Source: Ricordea florida (Eukaryota; Cnidaria; Anthozoa; Corallimorpharia; Ricordeidae). From it: DNA of 64,000 nucleotides. The stretch spans positions 23,221,849 to 23,285,848 of the forward strand of contig OX453276.1 of NCBI GenBank assembly GCA_949710005.1. Reading direction: 5' to 3'. The notes under the pieces were generated by a model. That model saw only the letters and a list, made by a program, of their open reading frames with translations. It was not told the DNA's origin and made no database searches. This document shows positions 31,201 through 43,239 of the stretch, in pieces. Position 1 is the first letter of the stretch; each line of letters starts with the position of its first letter. A program made the position numbers and the translations under genes.

Positions 31201-34200
31201 AAAGTTATTCTATGATACCTCGGCCTGCCGAATCTTTGCAATTCTAAAACTTTGAAGATTAGTAGTATTACGACAGGGCAATATCTACGTAAGAAATCAA
31301 ATTGATAGTAATTCACAATCGTCTTGTATTTTGGCTGTCAAGATATTTCCTTATGGCAGCTTATTCTATAGCATACTGCTCAGACAGTACTCAAGTTCAT
31401 CAAATCAGTCCTCATTACACAGATTAGTGATGCACATGCAATTTTCACCATCTTGTAGCAATTAAAATGTAATTTAAAATCCATTTTATATCGTAATGAT
31501 AGTCATTAATAATACAAAATAAGATACCACGAGATGGTTGCAAGGAAGCTCAGCCTTACAGATTTTTGTCAAAACACCATATAATAGATTGTATGGGCAG
31601 AAGGGCCGTCATCTAGGATCGTAGGTTATCGATTCATTTTGAATGTTCTATCTATATGTAATAGTAGGGTATAGACTCAGGTTTAGATAAGGAGTACGAT
31701 TTTAATTGCAATGATTAGATTTCCATGCGATTTAAGGAAAGAACTTTTAGTTACTACGGATGCGCACTTCGACCAATTGACTACATCCTTTAAAATCAAA
31801 GTTATTCTATGATACCTCGGCCTGCCGAATCTTTGCAATTCTGAAACTTTGAAGATTTGTAGTAGTACGACAAGGCAATATCTACGTAAGAAATCATATT
31901 GATAGTAATTCGCAATCGTATTGTATTTTGGCTGTCAAGATATCTGCTTAAGGCAGGTAAATCTATAGCATACTGCTCAGACAGTACTCAAGTTCACTAA
32001 ATCAGTCCTCATTACACAGCTTAGTGATGCACATGCAATTTTGACCATCTTCTCGCAATTAAAATGTTATTTAAAATCTACTTTATGTCGTAATAATAGT
32101 CATTTATAATACAAGATAGAATACCAAGAGATGGTTGCAAGGAAGCTCAGCCTTACAGATTTTTGTCAAAAAAACTTAAAAGAGATTGTATGGGCAGAAG
32201 GGCCGTCATCTAGGATCGTAGGTTATCGATTCATTTTAAATGTTCTATCTATATGTAATAGTAGGGTATAGACTTAGGTTTAGAAAACGAGTACGATTTT
32301 AATTGCAATGATTAGATTTCCATGCGATTTAAGAAAATTTAGTTACTACGCATGCGCACTTCTACTAATTGCCTAAGTCCTTTAAAATCAAAGTAAATGT
32401 GTGATACCTCGGCCTGCTGAATCATTGCAATTCTGAAACTTTGAAGATTTGTAGTATTACGACAAGGCAATATCTACGTAAGAAATCAAATTGATAGTAA
32501 TTCGCAATCGTATTGTAATTTGGCTGTCAAGATATTTGCTTAACGCAGCTAATTCTATAGCATACTGCTCAGACAGTACTCAAGTTCATCGAATCAGTCC
32601 TTATTACACAGATTAGTGATGCACATTCAATTTTCACCATCTTGTAGCAATTAAAATGTAATTTAAAATCCATTTTATGTGGTAATAATAGTCATTTATA
32701 ATAGAAGATAGAATATCAAGAGATGGTTAAAAGGAAGCTCAGGCTTACAGATTTTTGTCAAAACACCATATAAGAGATTGTATGGGCAGAAGGGCCATCA
32801 TCTAGGATCGTAGGTTATCGATTCATTTTGAATGTTCTATCTATTAGCTATAGTAGGGTATAAGCTCAGGTTTAGATAACGAGTACGATTTTAATTGCAA
32901 TGATTAGATTTCCATGCGATTTAAGAAAACAACTTTCAGTTACTACGCATGCGCACTTCGACCAATTGCCTAAGTCCTTTTAAATAAAAGTTATTCTATG
33001 ATACCTCGGCCTGCGGAATCTTTGCAATTCTGAAACTTTGAAGATTTGTAATATTACGACAGGGCAATATCTACGTAAGAAATCAAATTGATAGTAATTC
33101 GCAATCGTATTGTATTTTGGCTGTCAAGATATTTCCTTAAGGCAGCTACTTCTATAGCATACTGCTCAGACAGTACTCAAGTTCATTAAATAAGTCCTCA
33201 TTACACAGCTTAGTGATGCACATTCAATTTTCACCATCTTGTAGCAATTAAAATGTAATTTAAAATCTACTTTATTTCGTAATAATAGTCATTTATAATA
33301 CAAGATAGAATACCAAGAGATGGTTGCAAGGAAGCTCAGCCTTACAGATTTTTGTCAAAACACCATATAAGAGATTGTATGGGCAGAAGGGCAGTCATCT
33401 AGGATCGTAGGTTATCGATTCATTTTGAATGTTCTATCTATATGTAATAGTAGGGTATAGACTCAGGTTTAGAAAACGAGTATGATTTTAATTGCAATGA
33501 TTAGATTTCCATGCGATTGAAGAAAAGAACTTTTAGTTACTACGCATGCGCACTTCGACCAATTGCCTAAAACCTTTAAAATGAAAGTAATTGTATTATA
33601 CCTTGGCCTGCCGACTCTTTGCAATTCTGAAACTTTTAAGATTTGTAGTATTACGACAAGGCAATATCTACATAAGAAATCAAATTGATAGTAATTCGAA
33701 ATCGTCTTGTATTTTGGCTGACAAGATATTTGCTTAAGGCAGCTAATTCTATATGATTCTGCCCAGACAGTACCCAAGTTCATCAAATCAGTCCTCATTA
33801 CACAGATTAGTGATGCACATGCAATTTTCACCATCTTGTAGCAATTAAAATGTAATTTAAAATCCATTTTATGTAGTAATGATAGTCATTTATAATACAA
33901 GATAGAATAAAAAGAGAAGGTTGCAAGGAAGCTCAGCTTTAGAGATTTTTGTCAAAAGACCATAAAAGAGATTGTATGGGCAGAAGGGCCGTCATCTAGG
34001 ATCGTAGGTTATCGATTTATTTTGAATGTCTCATGTATATGTAATAGTAGGGTATAGCCTTAGGTTAAGATATCAAGTACGATTTTAATTGCAATGACTA
34101 GATTTCCATGCGATTTAAGGAAAGAACTTTTAGTTACTACGCATGCGCACTTCGACCAATTGCCTAAACCCTTTAAAATGAAAGTTATTCTCTGATACCT

Positions 34201-35385
34201 CGGGCTGCCGAATCTTTGCAATTCTGAAACTTTGAAGATTTGTAGTATTACGACAGGGCAATATCTACGTAAGAAATCAAATTGATAGTAATTCGCAATC
34301 GTATTGTATTTTGGCTGTCAAGATATTTGCTTAAGGCAGCTAATTCTATAGCATACTGCTCAGACAGTACTCAAGTTCATCAAATCAGTCCTCATTACAC
34401 AGATTAGTGATGCACTTGCAATTTTCACCATCTTGTAGCAATTAAATTGTAATTAAAAATCCATTTTATGTCGTAATGATAGTCATTTCTAATACAAGAT
34501 AGACTACGAAGAGATGGTTGCAAGAAAGGTCAGCCTTACAGAGTTTTGTCAAAACACCGTATAGGAGATTGTATGGGCAGAAGGGCCGTCATCTAGGATC
34601 GTAGGTTATCGATTCATTTTGAATTTTCTATCTATATTTAATAGTAGGGTATAGACTCAGGTTTAGATAACGAGTACGATTTTAATTGCAATGATTAGAT
34701 TTCCACGCGATTTAAGGAAAGAACTTTTAGTTACTACGCATGCGCACTTCGAGCAATTGCCAAAATCCTTTAAAATAAAAGTTATTCTATGATACCTCGG
34801 CCTGCTTAATCTTTGCAACTCTGAGACTTTGAAGATTTGTAGTATTACGACAGGGCAATATCTACGTAAGAAATCAAATTGATAGTAATTTGCAATCGTA
34901 TTGTATTTTGGCTGTCAAGATATTTGCTTAGGGCGGCTAATTCTATAGCATACTGCCCAGACAGTACTCAAGTTTATCAAATCAGTCCTCATTACACAGA
35001 TTAGTGATGCACATGCAATTTTCACCATCTTGTAGCAATTAAAATGTAATTTAATATCCATTTTATGTCGTAATGATAGTCATTTATAATACAAGATAGA
35101 ATACCACGAGATGGTTGCAAGCAAGCCCAGGCTCACAGATTTTTGTCAAAACACCATATAAGAGATTGTATGGGCAGAAGGGCCGTCATCTAGGATCGTA
35201 GGTTATCGATTCATTTTGAATGTTCTATCTATATGTTATAGTAGGGTATAGACTCAGGTTAAGATAACAAATAAGATTTTAATTGCAATGATTAGGTTTC
35301 CATGCGATTTAAGGAAAGAACTTTTAGTTACTACGCATGCGCACTTCGACCAATTGCCTAAATCCTTTAAAATGAAAGGTATTCG
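22300..35385. repeat. ~597 bp satellite array, right part
   Basis: About 22 more monomers in the same orientation as the left part, resuming in mid-monomer (ttaaaactttgaagatttg) exactly where the left flank stopped. The array ends near 35385 where a monomer breaks after aaaatgaaag. Diagnostic variants show mosaic block duplications: 'acactcatgttaag' at 27501 and 31076, and 'caaaaaaacttaaaagag' near 28590 and 32166 (both offset ~3576 bp, six monomers); 'gaagggtcatcatc' near 25043 and 26832 (offset ~1789 bp, three monomers); and 'ataagctatagtaggg' variants alternating every two monomers near 22710 and 23902. Confidence 0.97.
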
Positions 35386-35815
35386 TATCAGTTTTTATTC
35401 CTGGGAAACCGAGCTCGGTGAACATTCACCGTGCTCAACTTCCCAACCGACCTCGCTTTCTTATTACACTCGGCAAGTCGAGCTCCACTTGTGACATCGA
35501 GCTCCACTTGTGACATCGAGCTCGATGAACACACCTGACAAACCGAGCTCGACTGACAAACAGAGCTCGATGGACTCGAATGAAACCGACCTCGGTTAAG
35601 TATGTAGCTCAATCGTGCACTTTGAGAGAACAGAGCTCGACGGCAAACTGAATGACAAATCGAGCTTGCTTCCTCAATGGACGAGCGTGAAAGAGACTGG
35701 TGATTAGTACATGAGGCGGGGGGGAGCGAATTCAAGAAATTGCGTTCATGGGTAATCCTCCAATTTTGAGTTCTTTTTTTTTCATTAATTCCAACGTTAA
35801 ATATCCTGTTTGCGT
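35386..35815. other. Array junction: GAGCTCGA-rich segment, no gene
   Basis: After the satellite stops, 35400-35670 is dotted with about ten GAGCTC or near-GAGCTC motifs, including a direct duplication of cgagctccacttgtgacat around 35490-35526. The composition is unlike the flanks. No splice-bounded or start-bounded coding frame is convincing. Confidence 0.6.
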
Positions 35816-36070
35816 ATTTATTCCTTATTTGTGGGTAAACAAAGATGAAATCAGTTGTACGAAACGTAATATAGTGGAATAAACTAGCCGGGAAGAGTTT
35901 TTTTAAACATGTTCATGTTCTTGCTACATTTGAATATCCCTAAATCAAGTAATATTTTCTTTCTTTTTTTTTTCTATTCCTTTTTTACATTTTTTTTTAA
36001 TGCTAGGAATAAAAGTAGACCAAACTATTATCGAATATAAGAACCTTTTGGATTATTACTGTACTTATAA
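35816..36070 (+). repeat. Dispersed repeat, copy A (related to 44230-44515)
   Basis: Shares with 44230-44515 the ordered blocks 'ggaataaacta', 'acatgtt..t.tt..tgctacat', 'tacatttttt.ttaatgctaggaataaa' and 'attgtacttataa'. Old, diverged copies. It lies immediately upstream of the LINE insertion. Confidence 0.6.
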
Positions 36071-36337
36071 CAGGGTATGAATGGGCCAATTTCTTAACTG
36101 ATGTTTATTGTTTCCGAAGTAAATACCGTTAAATGTTTGGAGTATTCTTCGAACATCTTCGGCAATACTTGGACCTCTTCGTTAGTATTCGAAAATGTTC
36201 CAGAGTCATCGGAAATGTTCGGTAGCCTTCATATATTTTCTGAAATAATCCGGAATTGTCGTAAATGGCCAAAAGCTCAGTACTATACAAAATAATATTG
36301 GCCCTGTTTGAGCCGCTTTTGTTTCTTTTTTCTGGAT

Positions 36338-36623
36338 AGGCCTTGTTAACATCATTATCAGAAATATTAGACCATTCAATTTCTTGCAACTCCGAGAGAA
36401 ACACGTTAGCATTGAAATTGGAATAATCACGTAATTTTTTCCTTTGGTTTGAATGGTTAATTGAGTCAGGTCTGTATTGTGGCAACACAGCCTTACTCAA
36501 TTAACCATTCAAACCAAAGGAAAAAATTACGTGATTATTCCAATTTCAATGCTAACGTGTTTCTCTCGGAGTTGCAAGAAATTGAATGGTCTAATATTTC
36601 TGATAATGATGTTAACAAGGCCT
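36338..36623. repeat. 129 bp inverted duplication at the LINE 5' end
   Basis: 36338-36466 is the reverse complement of 36495-36623, essentially perfect by eye, with a 28 bp spacer. The same protein fragment (SINHSNQRKKLRDYSNF) is therefore encoded on both strands. Ordinary twin-priming inverts a 5' segment but does not duplicate it. Confidence 0.93.
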
Positions 36624-38999
36624 TCACAACCTTTTACAAAAAAATAAACACCTTGATTGACAAGCACGCTCCGATGAAAATTCTCTCCAAGCGCAGGGAA
36701 AAAATATTTTCAAAACCATGGATTACCAGGGGAATCAGAACTTCAATACGAATAAAAAATAAATTATTTCTTAACGCAGATTGGGAACACTATAAATTAT
36801 ACCGAAACAAAATAGTGAGTTTAACGCGTCTAAGCAAGAAAAATTATTATGAACGTTACTTTTTAGAAAACATTGCCAACTCTAGGCAAACGTGGAGAGG
36901 TATAAACGACATTATCTCAAGAAAGGCAAAACGTGCACGTGGTCAAAAACCAATTCACCGTCTTGTTAACGCCAACTCGAAATCGATATACAACCCAAAG
37001 GAAATAAGTAATTCTCTTAACACGTTTTTTGCAACTGTTGGACATAAATTAGCATCTTGTATACCTTCTCCGCCATCAGATCATGACTTTAGTATTTTTT
37101 TAGACCCGCCCATAGTAAGTTCTTTCTATTTTGACCCTTTCGTCCCTGCAGAAGTTGAAGCTGAAATTAAAATGCTGCCAAACAATAAAGCCTACGGACT
37201 CTATTCATGTCCAGTCAGTATATTGAAATTGTCTCGTCATATTATTTCTCAACCCTTAGCTCAAATCTTCAATGTCTCAGTATCCACAGGCTGTTTCCCA
37301 GCTAAACTTAAAGTCGCTAAAGTCGTTCCGATTTTCAAATCAGGAGATGAATCTAAGCCAGGAAACTACCGACCAATTTCCTTGCTATCAATTTTCAATA
37401 GAATCTTTGAAAAATTGGTTTATAGAAGACTCATGAAGTTTGTTGACAAACAAAGTATTTTGTATTCATCTCAATACGGATTCCGCGGTAAGCATAGTAC
37501 ACACCACGCTACTCTAGAAATCATAAACGATATTCTTACTAATTTTGATAAAGGGCAATTTACTTGCTGTTTATTTATAGATTTAAAAAAGGCTTTCGAC
37601 ACGGTTAACTATGATATTCTTCTCTCTAAACTCGAAAGTTATGGTTTCAGAGGAGTGGTAAATGATTGGTTCAAGTCATATCTAATTGGTCGCAGACAGT
37701 ATACCACTGTTAATGGTTATATATCTGATGCTAATCAAACCCTCTGCGGAGTTCCTCAAGGTTCCGTGCTGGGACCCTTGCTTTTTCTCTTGTATATCAA
37801 TGACTTATATAAATCCTCCGATAAGATTAATTTCTACTTGTTTGCCGATGATACTAGTGTGACTTATGCTAACGGTGATCTTAAACGACTTGAAACTGAA
37901 TTTAATGAAGAGCTTTCCAAAGTGTGTACGTGGTTAGCTGTTAATAAACTAACCTTGAATGCCGAAAAATCTAACTATATCATCTTTCGTCCACGCCAAA
38001 AGACTCTCTCCTTTAATCCCAATATTAGAATAACTGATAACATCTCAAACACTAGCCAACCGTTAGAAATGAAAAATTATATTAAATATCTTGGTATACT
38101 CATTGATGCGAACCTCTCATGGAAATATCACATAGATTACATTTGTCAAAAAGTTAGTAAAACAATTGGGATTATTGCCAAGCTCAGACATTTCGTTCCA
38201 CGTCATGTACTTCTCACGTTATATCGTTCATTAATTTTACCTTATCTGAACTATGGCATCTGCGCTTGGGGTCAAGCTGCTGAAACACACCTTCATAAGC
38301 TACTCATTCTCCAAAAGAGAGCCCTTAGGCTAATGTTCTTCAGTAATCCAAGAGCTCATGCAGTCCCATTATTCTTAGAAACAAAACAGTTGCCGATATC
38401 ATTCTTGCTGTTTGAGCAAATGAGTCTTTTAATGTACGACATTCATAATAATCTTGCTCCTAGTAAAATTAAGAATATGTTCAAGAAATTGTCTTTTGTT
38501 CATAGTTACCGGACTAGATCTGTTTCTAACGAGAATTATTATGTTGAGAAAGCTAGAACTGAAAATATGAAAAAAGCCTTTTCTATCTCAGGTGCCCTGA
38601 TTTGGAATAGCATTCCACTCACCATCAAAGTCTTAAATAAAAGTCAGTTTAAAAGCAAACTAAAGAATAAACTTTTTGAAATCCTTAAGAATGAAGACGA
38701 TTACATCAGAATTTCTGATATACGAGTACAATTCTCAAAATCATAACATTGTATGTTACTCCCAATATTGACTATAGTCTGCCTCCCCGTATCATTCTGC
38801 CTATAAACCACACGACAAACTAGATTGCTTCTAGGTTTGTTCTGTAGACAGTATTAATTGACTTTTAAATTGTTTTTTGCTCTTTTGCCCGCCTCGAATA
38901 GCCCTCGCTAATCGCGGGCAAAAGCTCTCTAATGTTAAATTCTTGTTTAGATCTAATGTTTAGATCAATTTAGATCAATTTAGATCAATAAAGGATTTG
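36339..38999 (+). mobile_element. 5'-truncated LINE (CR1/Jockey-like) with 9 bp target duplication
   Basis: Flanked by TTCTGGATA at 36330-36338 and again at 39000-39008. The 3' end carries short tandem tttagatcaa repeats (about 38960-38990) then ataaaggatttg, instead of a long poly(A). This is the style of CR1-like elements. The endonuclease part is missing. The 5' end is an inverted duplication (see separate entry). The body codes for reverse transcriptase without interruption. Confidence 0.85.
36497..38746 (+). CDS. LINE reverse transcriptase (partial ORF2)
   Basis: About 750 residues in one open frame. The domain order is that of a non-LTR reverse transcriptase: NYRPISLLS fingers motif (~37360), SQYGFRGKHSTHHA (~37470), CLFIDLKKAFDTVN motif A (~37575), GVPQGSVLGPLLFLLYINDL motif B (~37750), LFADDTSV motif C (~37840), then thumb and the C-terminal region LQKRALRLMFFSNPRAHAVP typical of CR1/Jockey-superfamily elements. 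The first ATG of the open frame (36461) lies in the spacer of the inverted duplication, so the true protein start is lost with the 5' truncation. The upstream endonuclease domain is absent. Intactness of the rest suggests a recent insertion. Confidence 0.9.
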   Translation, partial: SINHSNQRKKLRDYSNFNANVFLSELQEIEWSNISDNDVNKAFTTFYKKINTLIDKHAPMKILSKRREKIFSKPWITRGIRTSIRIKNKLFLNADWEHYKLYRNKIVSLTRLSKKNYYERYFLENIANSRQTWRGINDIISRKAKRARGQKPIHRLVNANSKSIYNPKEISNSLNTFFATVGHKLASCIPSPPSDHDFSIFLDPPIVSSFYFDPFVPAEVEAEIKMLPNNKAYGLYSCPVSILKLSRHIISQPLAQIFNVSVSTGCFPAKLKVAKVVPIFKSGDESKPGNYRPISLLSIFNRIFEKLVYRRLMKFVDKQSILYSSQYGFRGKHSTHHATLEIINDILTNFDKGQFTCCLFIDLKKAFDTVNYDILLSKLESYGFRGVVNDWFKSYLIGRRQYTTVNGYISDANQTLCGVPQGSVLGPLLFLLYINDLYKSSDKINFYLFADDTSVTYANGDLKRLETEFNEELSKVCTWLAVNKLTLNAEKSNYIIFRPRQKTLSFNPNIRITDNISNTSQPLEMKNYIKYLGILIDANLSWKYHIDYICQKVSKTIGIIAKLRHFVPRHVLLTLYRSLILPYLNYGICAWGQAAETHLHKLLILQKRALRLMFFSNPRAHAVPLFLETKQLPISFLLFEQMSLLMYDIHNNLAPSKIKNMFKKLSFVHSYRTRSVSNENYYVEKARTENMKKAFSISGALIWNSIPLTIKVLNKSQFKSKLKNKLFEILKNEDDYIRISDIRVQFSKS

Positions 39000-39008
39000 T
39001 TCTGGATA

Positions 39009-40499
39009 AAAAATACTGTTTCATATAATTTTTTAATGTGTTCCACCTGATACGAAACTCAGTTAACAACTTCGGATCAATGAAAACGTCTTGTGCTTCT
39101 GTGCAGAAGGGGGCGGAATTGGGATAAACTTATTCATGTACGTGTAATGAGCGGATTGTTTAGAATTTGCCATCATAACTGTTTGTTAATTTAGCTTGCT
39201 CAACCTGATACGTAATTCAGCGCGAAACTCAAACTTGGTATCGAGTTAAACCATTTCTGCGATTGAAAGACATGAAACGATGGAAAATGGGGGCATCAAG
39301 TTCAGGTGTTTGCGAAAAATTTAGAACTAGAGAAATGAAAATTTGAACTGAGGGCAAAACTGACACATATGAATATATTCGTTTTGTATTGAGTTGCATT
39401 GTTCTTTTTTTGTGTGTTTGACATCCTGTCCTCTTTTTCTTCTTCTTCCTTGTTAATTCGTCTTTCTTGTCATTACTCTCAGCTCAACTCCACACTTCTC
39501 AACTTTCAAAGTAACTCCACATCGGAATTTATTCCCCTTGTTGTTCTTTTTATTGAATTTTCTTTGATAGACATCGATTTCTTTTTAAAACTTTCTGCTT
39601 TGCTTCTCAGTTGAAATCATAAGTATAAAATAGTGCCATCCCTCTCATTGTCAACCGCTAATTTACTCATGTGCGATTTAATGTTCAAAGTACTGTATGA
39701 AGTTGTAGTTGGTTCCAATTGGAAAAAAATGACAAACACCCAAAAAATCATCACCCCGCATTTGGATCCAAGCCCGCTCCTGTTTAATGGACTTAAAAAA
39801 ATCTCGGGTGCGTTCTTTTATCAGTTTCAATTGTTTCCGAGTGGACATCTTTTGTAACGTAACGGAGTGCTAGAATGGAATAAGAATTTTTCTTTCACTT
39901 AAGGTATCGCTGAGGACGACTGCTGTTTCAATTTTCACAGCCACATCGGTTTAAACATATCTGACAAATACAAGAGCTCTTTGAAATACCAATTCTTTAA
40001 CCCATTTCAAAATTAAAAAACACCTTCAGTCTAAAAGTCGATGCGTTTTTACTAAAGTCGGTAAGTTGATTGTTACATGTATTTATGCAGGAGACTTAAT
40101 GCTTGAAATCACACCCCTTCATGGTTCCCACATTCACCGACCAAAGGCACCGCCTTTTAAGTGGATAGGTATGAATAAACCTTATTAAAGTCGTTAGTTG
40201 TCTTGCAGTGTTTGGCACAAAGACTATACGTAGTTCGGTCTTTGTTTAAAAGTTTACTAATACATTTGTTCTAGTTTAGCAGAAATATCACTAGAGAATA
40301 AAATTCTACTTATCGCACATGTTGTCGGGTGCCGCTTATTGATTAGAATACAACAATTAATTGTGCAAGTGGTATTCCCACGAGTCGTGCTTCTTAACCA
40401 ATCACAGCAACTTGTAATTATTACCTAAATTTATCGTTCAAAATAGGTCGCATAATTACCATCCTTTAGGACTTATAGTTCGACTTACTTTGGGAAGTG
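39009..40499. other. Intergenic; one dispersed repeat, no gene seen
   Basis: 39041-39280 shares ordered motifs with 44764-44915 (cctgatacgaaa, tgtttgttaatt, gaaac.caaact..gtatcgag, agacat.aaacgatg), so it is a second block of the dispersed repeat family. The rest, up to the transposase gene, contains only short frames without support. Confidence 0.55.
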
Positions 40500-42407
40500 A
40501 TGGACCTCAACACGTGCATTGATCTGCAACGCTCTCCACGTTCAGTTTTAATACAGTGGTTGCAACAGCGATCCCTTTTGGCCAATCCGTTGCAATGTTC
40601 TCAGTGTAATCAGGGAATGGAGATGGTTGATAGGAACGACGACCACGTGGATGGTTTTCACTGGTAAGTAAATTGTATGGGATCGTTCCCGTGAGTTAAC
40701 TTCAGTTAATCATTTCAACTGGTGCTGAAATTCATGCTTAGAACGTAAACTTTGTTTCCTTCTTATTACCATGTTTTAGCACTTTACGCTATGGCAAACA
40801 ATCTCTCTCGGTCCGCTCTTATGGTCAAAACTTACTGAAAATCAAAGAGTTTCGGCTAGTTTACCTGTTGTTATAAACAAAGTAAGAAAACTGAACATTG
40901 GCGATATTTCAACTAATAACTGCAATTGCTCTAACCTTTGCAGGCAATACAATTATTATATTTTTATAGTTTTATCTTGTTCATAACCTAACTAAGGATT
41001 TCATTGGACTAAAATAGAACGAAGAACGATTTGGACTTGCATGTCTCATTGTCTGTAAATATTCAAATTTTACAAGTACCGTATATCAATCAGTTCTGCT
41101 ATTTTACCATTTTCCCCAATTAGTGTATCTAGGCTGAAAACATAGCCTCTAAATACAGGTTTCACTTGAAATACTTACTTAACTACTTACCTACTTCTTA
41201 GGCGCTGTAGCGGATGCAGAAAGAGAAGGAGCTTACGAGCAAATAGTTTTTTCGAGTTGTTTTCTCGGGTCTCACTTGGGACACTCTTAATGGCTATATA
41301 CTACTTTGTATCCGATGACTCCCAAAGAAAAACTGCGCGTTCACTACATCTTACCCCCGCCCTGGTATCCAGAATATACCGTCAGTTGCAGGATGTCTGT
41401 TCCAGAGATCTTGAGGCCCATCCATTTATACCCTTCGGAGGACCAGGTGTCGTAGTCAAATGCGACGAGAGCAAGTTTAACCACAAAACGAAGGTAAATC
41501 AGTAGAATGGTTACATGCAGGTTTGCCCTTTCCCAAAATCTCTGTAAAACCTACGTGCTTACGTTATACCTATAGCTCTCATTTAAAATTTTCTGCTAGA
41601 TTTGTCAAGTACCTGTTTGTTGAGAATCCTCTCATTTCTCACTTTTGTTTTGTTTGGCATTGTATTAGAATGAAACCCTCTAAACTGCCAAAAAAGCTGA
41701 AGGACTTTCTGCATCCTTTATGGAGAAGCATGATTATGATTATTATTAATAATGTATAGTAGTACTGCGAAAGGCGACATTAATGCCTGGACAAGGATCG
41801 ACTGGATGATTTGCGAAAAGTAATTTTAAACTCATTCTGATGATGCTACGGCGAGCCCTGTGCAAAGTTCTGCGGAGAGTTCATATGCCACCGCCTTCAT
41901 TTACCCAGTCAACTAACTATCTATTTTTCGTATTAGTACAATAGAGGGAGACGAGCAGCCCAGGATGCATGGGTGTTCGGTATTGTGACTACCGAATCCA
42001 GTCCAGCGAAGGGGTACTTCCAAGTAGTGGAGAGACGGGATATTGCTACTCTCGACCCAATTATATCCCGATGCATCCTACCTGGCACTGAGGTGCATAC
42101 TGATGACTGGGCTGCATATAGAGGGATCTCGGCGAGAATAAACAACGTCGCGGCCCACAGGATAGTTGTGCATTCACGCCACTTTGTAGACCCCGTCACT
42201 GGGGTTCATACCCAAGAAATCGAGTCCTGCTGGAACACATTAAAGCTAGGCCAAAAAACGCGTCGAGGTATCCCCCGGAAAGACCTCCAATCATACCTCG
42301 ACGAGCAAATGTGGCGCCAGTGGAGAGGGGGCATTCATCCGCAAACGATGGTCAACTTCTTGGCCGTTTTACCACGCCAATTTCTAGTCAATCAACCTGT
42401 GCTGTAG
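40500..42407 (+). CDS. Three-exon ISXO2/Merlin-type transposase gene
   Basis: Exons 40500-40663, 41202-41493 and 41937-42407 join in phase across GT-AG introns (donors gtaagt and gtaaat; acceptors ttcttag and tattag), giving 308 residues. N-terminal zinc ribbon: CSQC in exon 1 and CSGC in exon 2, split by the first intron after HVDGFH. Then a helical linker ([20 protein letters not shown]) and an ISXO2-like DDE domain: first D in VVKCDESKF, then [16 protein letters not shown], second D in [10 protein letters not shown] and E in [15 protein letters not shown] transposase of this type would cut and paste DNA. No terminal inverted repeats are visible nearby, and spliced structure with intact frame suggests either a host-adapted copy or a recently active intron-containing element. 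Exons were assigned from phase and splice signals only. Confidence 0.85.
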
Positions 42408-42651
42408 GCGATCTTTCGATTTTTTGATTTGATAAACCTGGCGACAATGCGTTCAGTTGGTTGGTTTTCCCCTGTTTCCTTTCGGAGAGGCAAAGATATC
42501 TATCGCCATGCCTTATTGTTTTGGGTTTTAATTAATTTATTGTAAAGTAGCATCTCATAAGGAATCTAAAAATGTCGTTCGTATTTTTAAATATTTTACA
42601 TCAATGATTAGAAAACATGTTTCTTAAAAGACCGAATGTAAGACTTGCCTT

Positions 42652-42931
42652 GGGACCGTTCCTTTTTTAACAGTATGGGCGGGCTGGCAGGTGGGATTTG
42701 GGGGGTTATGCCAGGAAAATCATGGAAAAGGGTGGGTCACGTGAATGATTTTAATAACAGTCTTATGTCATAATTTTTTGATCCAAAATTGACTTTTCAT
42801 TTTTTTTTATTTTGAGGGGGACGTGTCATGTGAATCAAAATTGACAAGCTGTGGGGGAGTCACGAAATTTTTAAGTAGTGCTTTTTGAATCACACCAGCC
42901 CCCCTTCCCTCATAAATAAAGGAATGGTCCC
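42652..42931. mobile_element. MITE-like element, ~280 bp
   Basis: Imperfect terminal inverted repeats gggaccgttcctttttt (left) and aaaggaatggtccc (right). Non-coding, G-rich in the middle. Target duplication not clear (TT on both sides). Confidence 0.6.
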
Positions 42932-43239
42932 TTAGTCGACTTAACGATCAGGCACTTTACGCAAACATTTATCGTTATCATTGTTAATGAATAATTTAAA
43001 TACACTCTTCAGGTTTGGATGACCGTAGGAGAAGTGCCGGAAATTGTTGATGTGCGCGGGCACGTGCTGCATTCAATTTATGTTGAACAACAAAACAGCA
43101 AATTAGCAACAAATGCTCTATTGGCCTTTTTGATTATTTGTGGATCAACAGAGGTAAAATCAGTTGTACGAAACAGCTTTCCGTATGATTCCTGTCTATT
43201 CAAGAGCTATGGAACTGCATCTGTAAAGCAATACTTGTT

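Noticed and set aside
36130-36240. Loose run of 'ttcg..atgttc' motifs resembling the Polinton TIR hexamers
   Set aside because: Spacing is irregular and there is no accompanying TIR homology; probably chance.
36129-36500. Minus-strand frame encoding the same fragment as the LINE
   Set aside because: It is the inverted copy of the LINE 5' end plus flanking DNA, not a separate gene.
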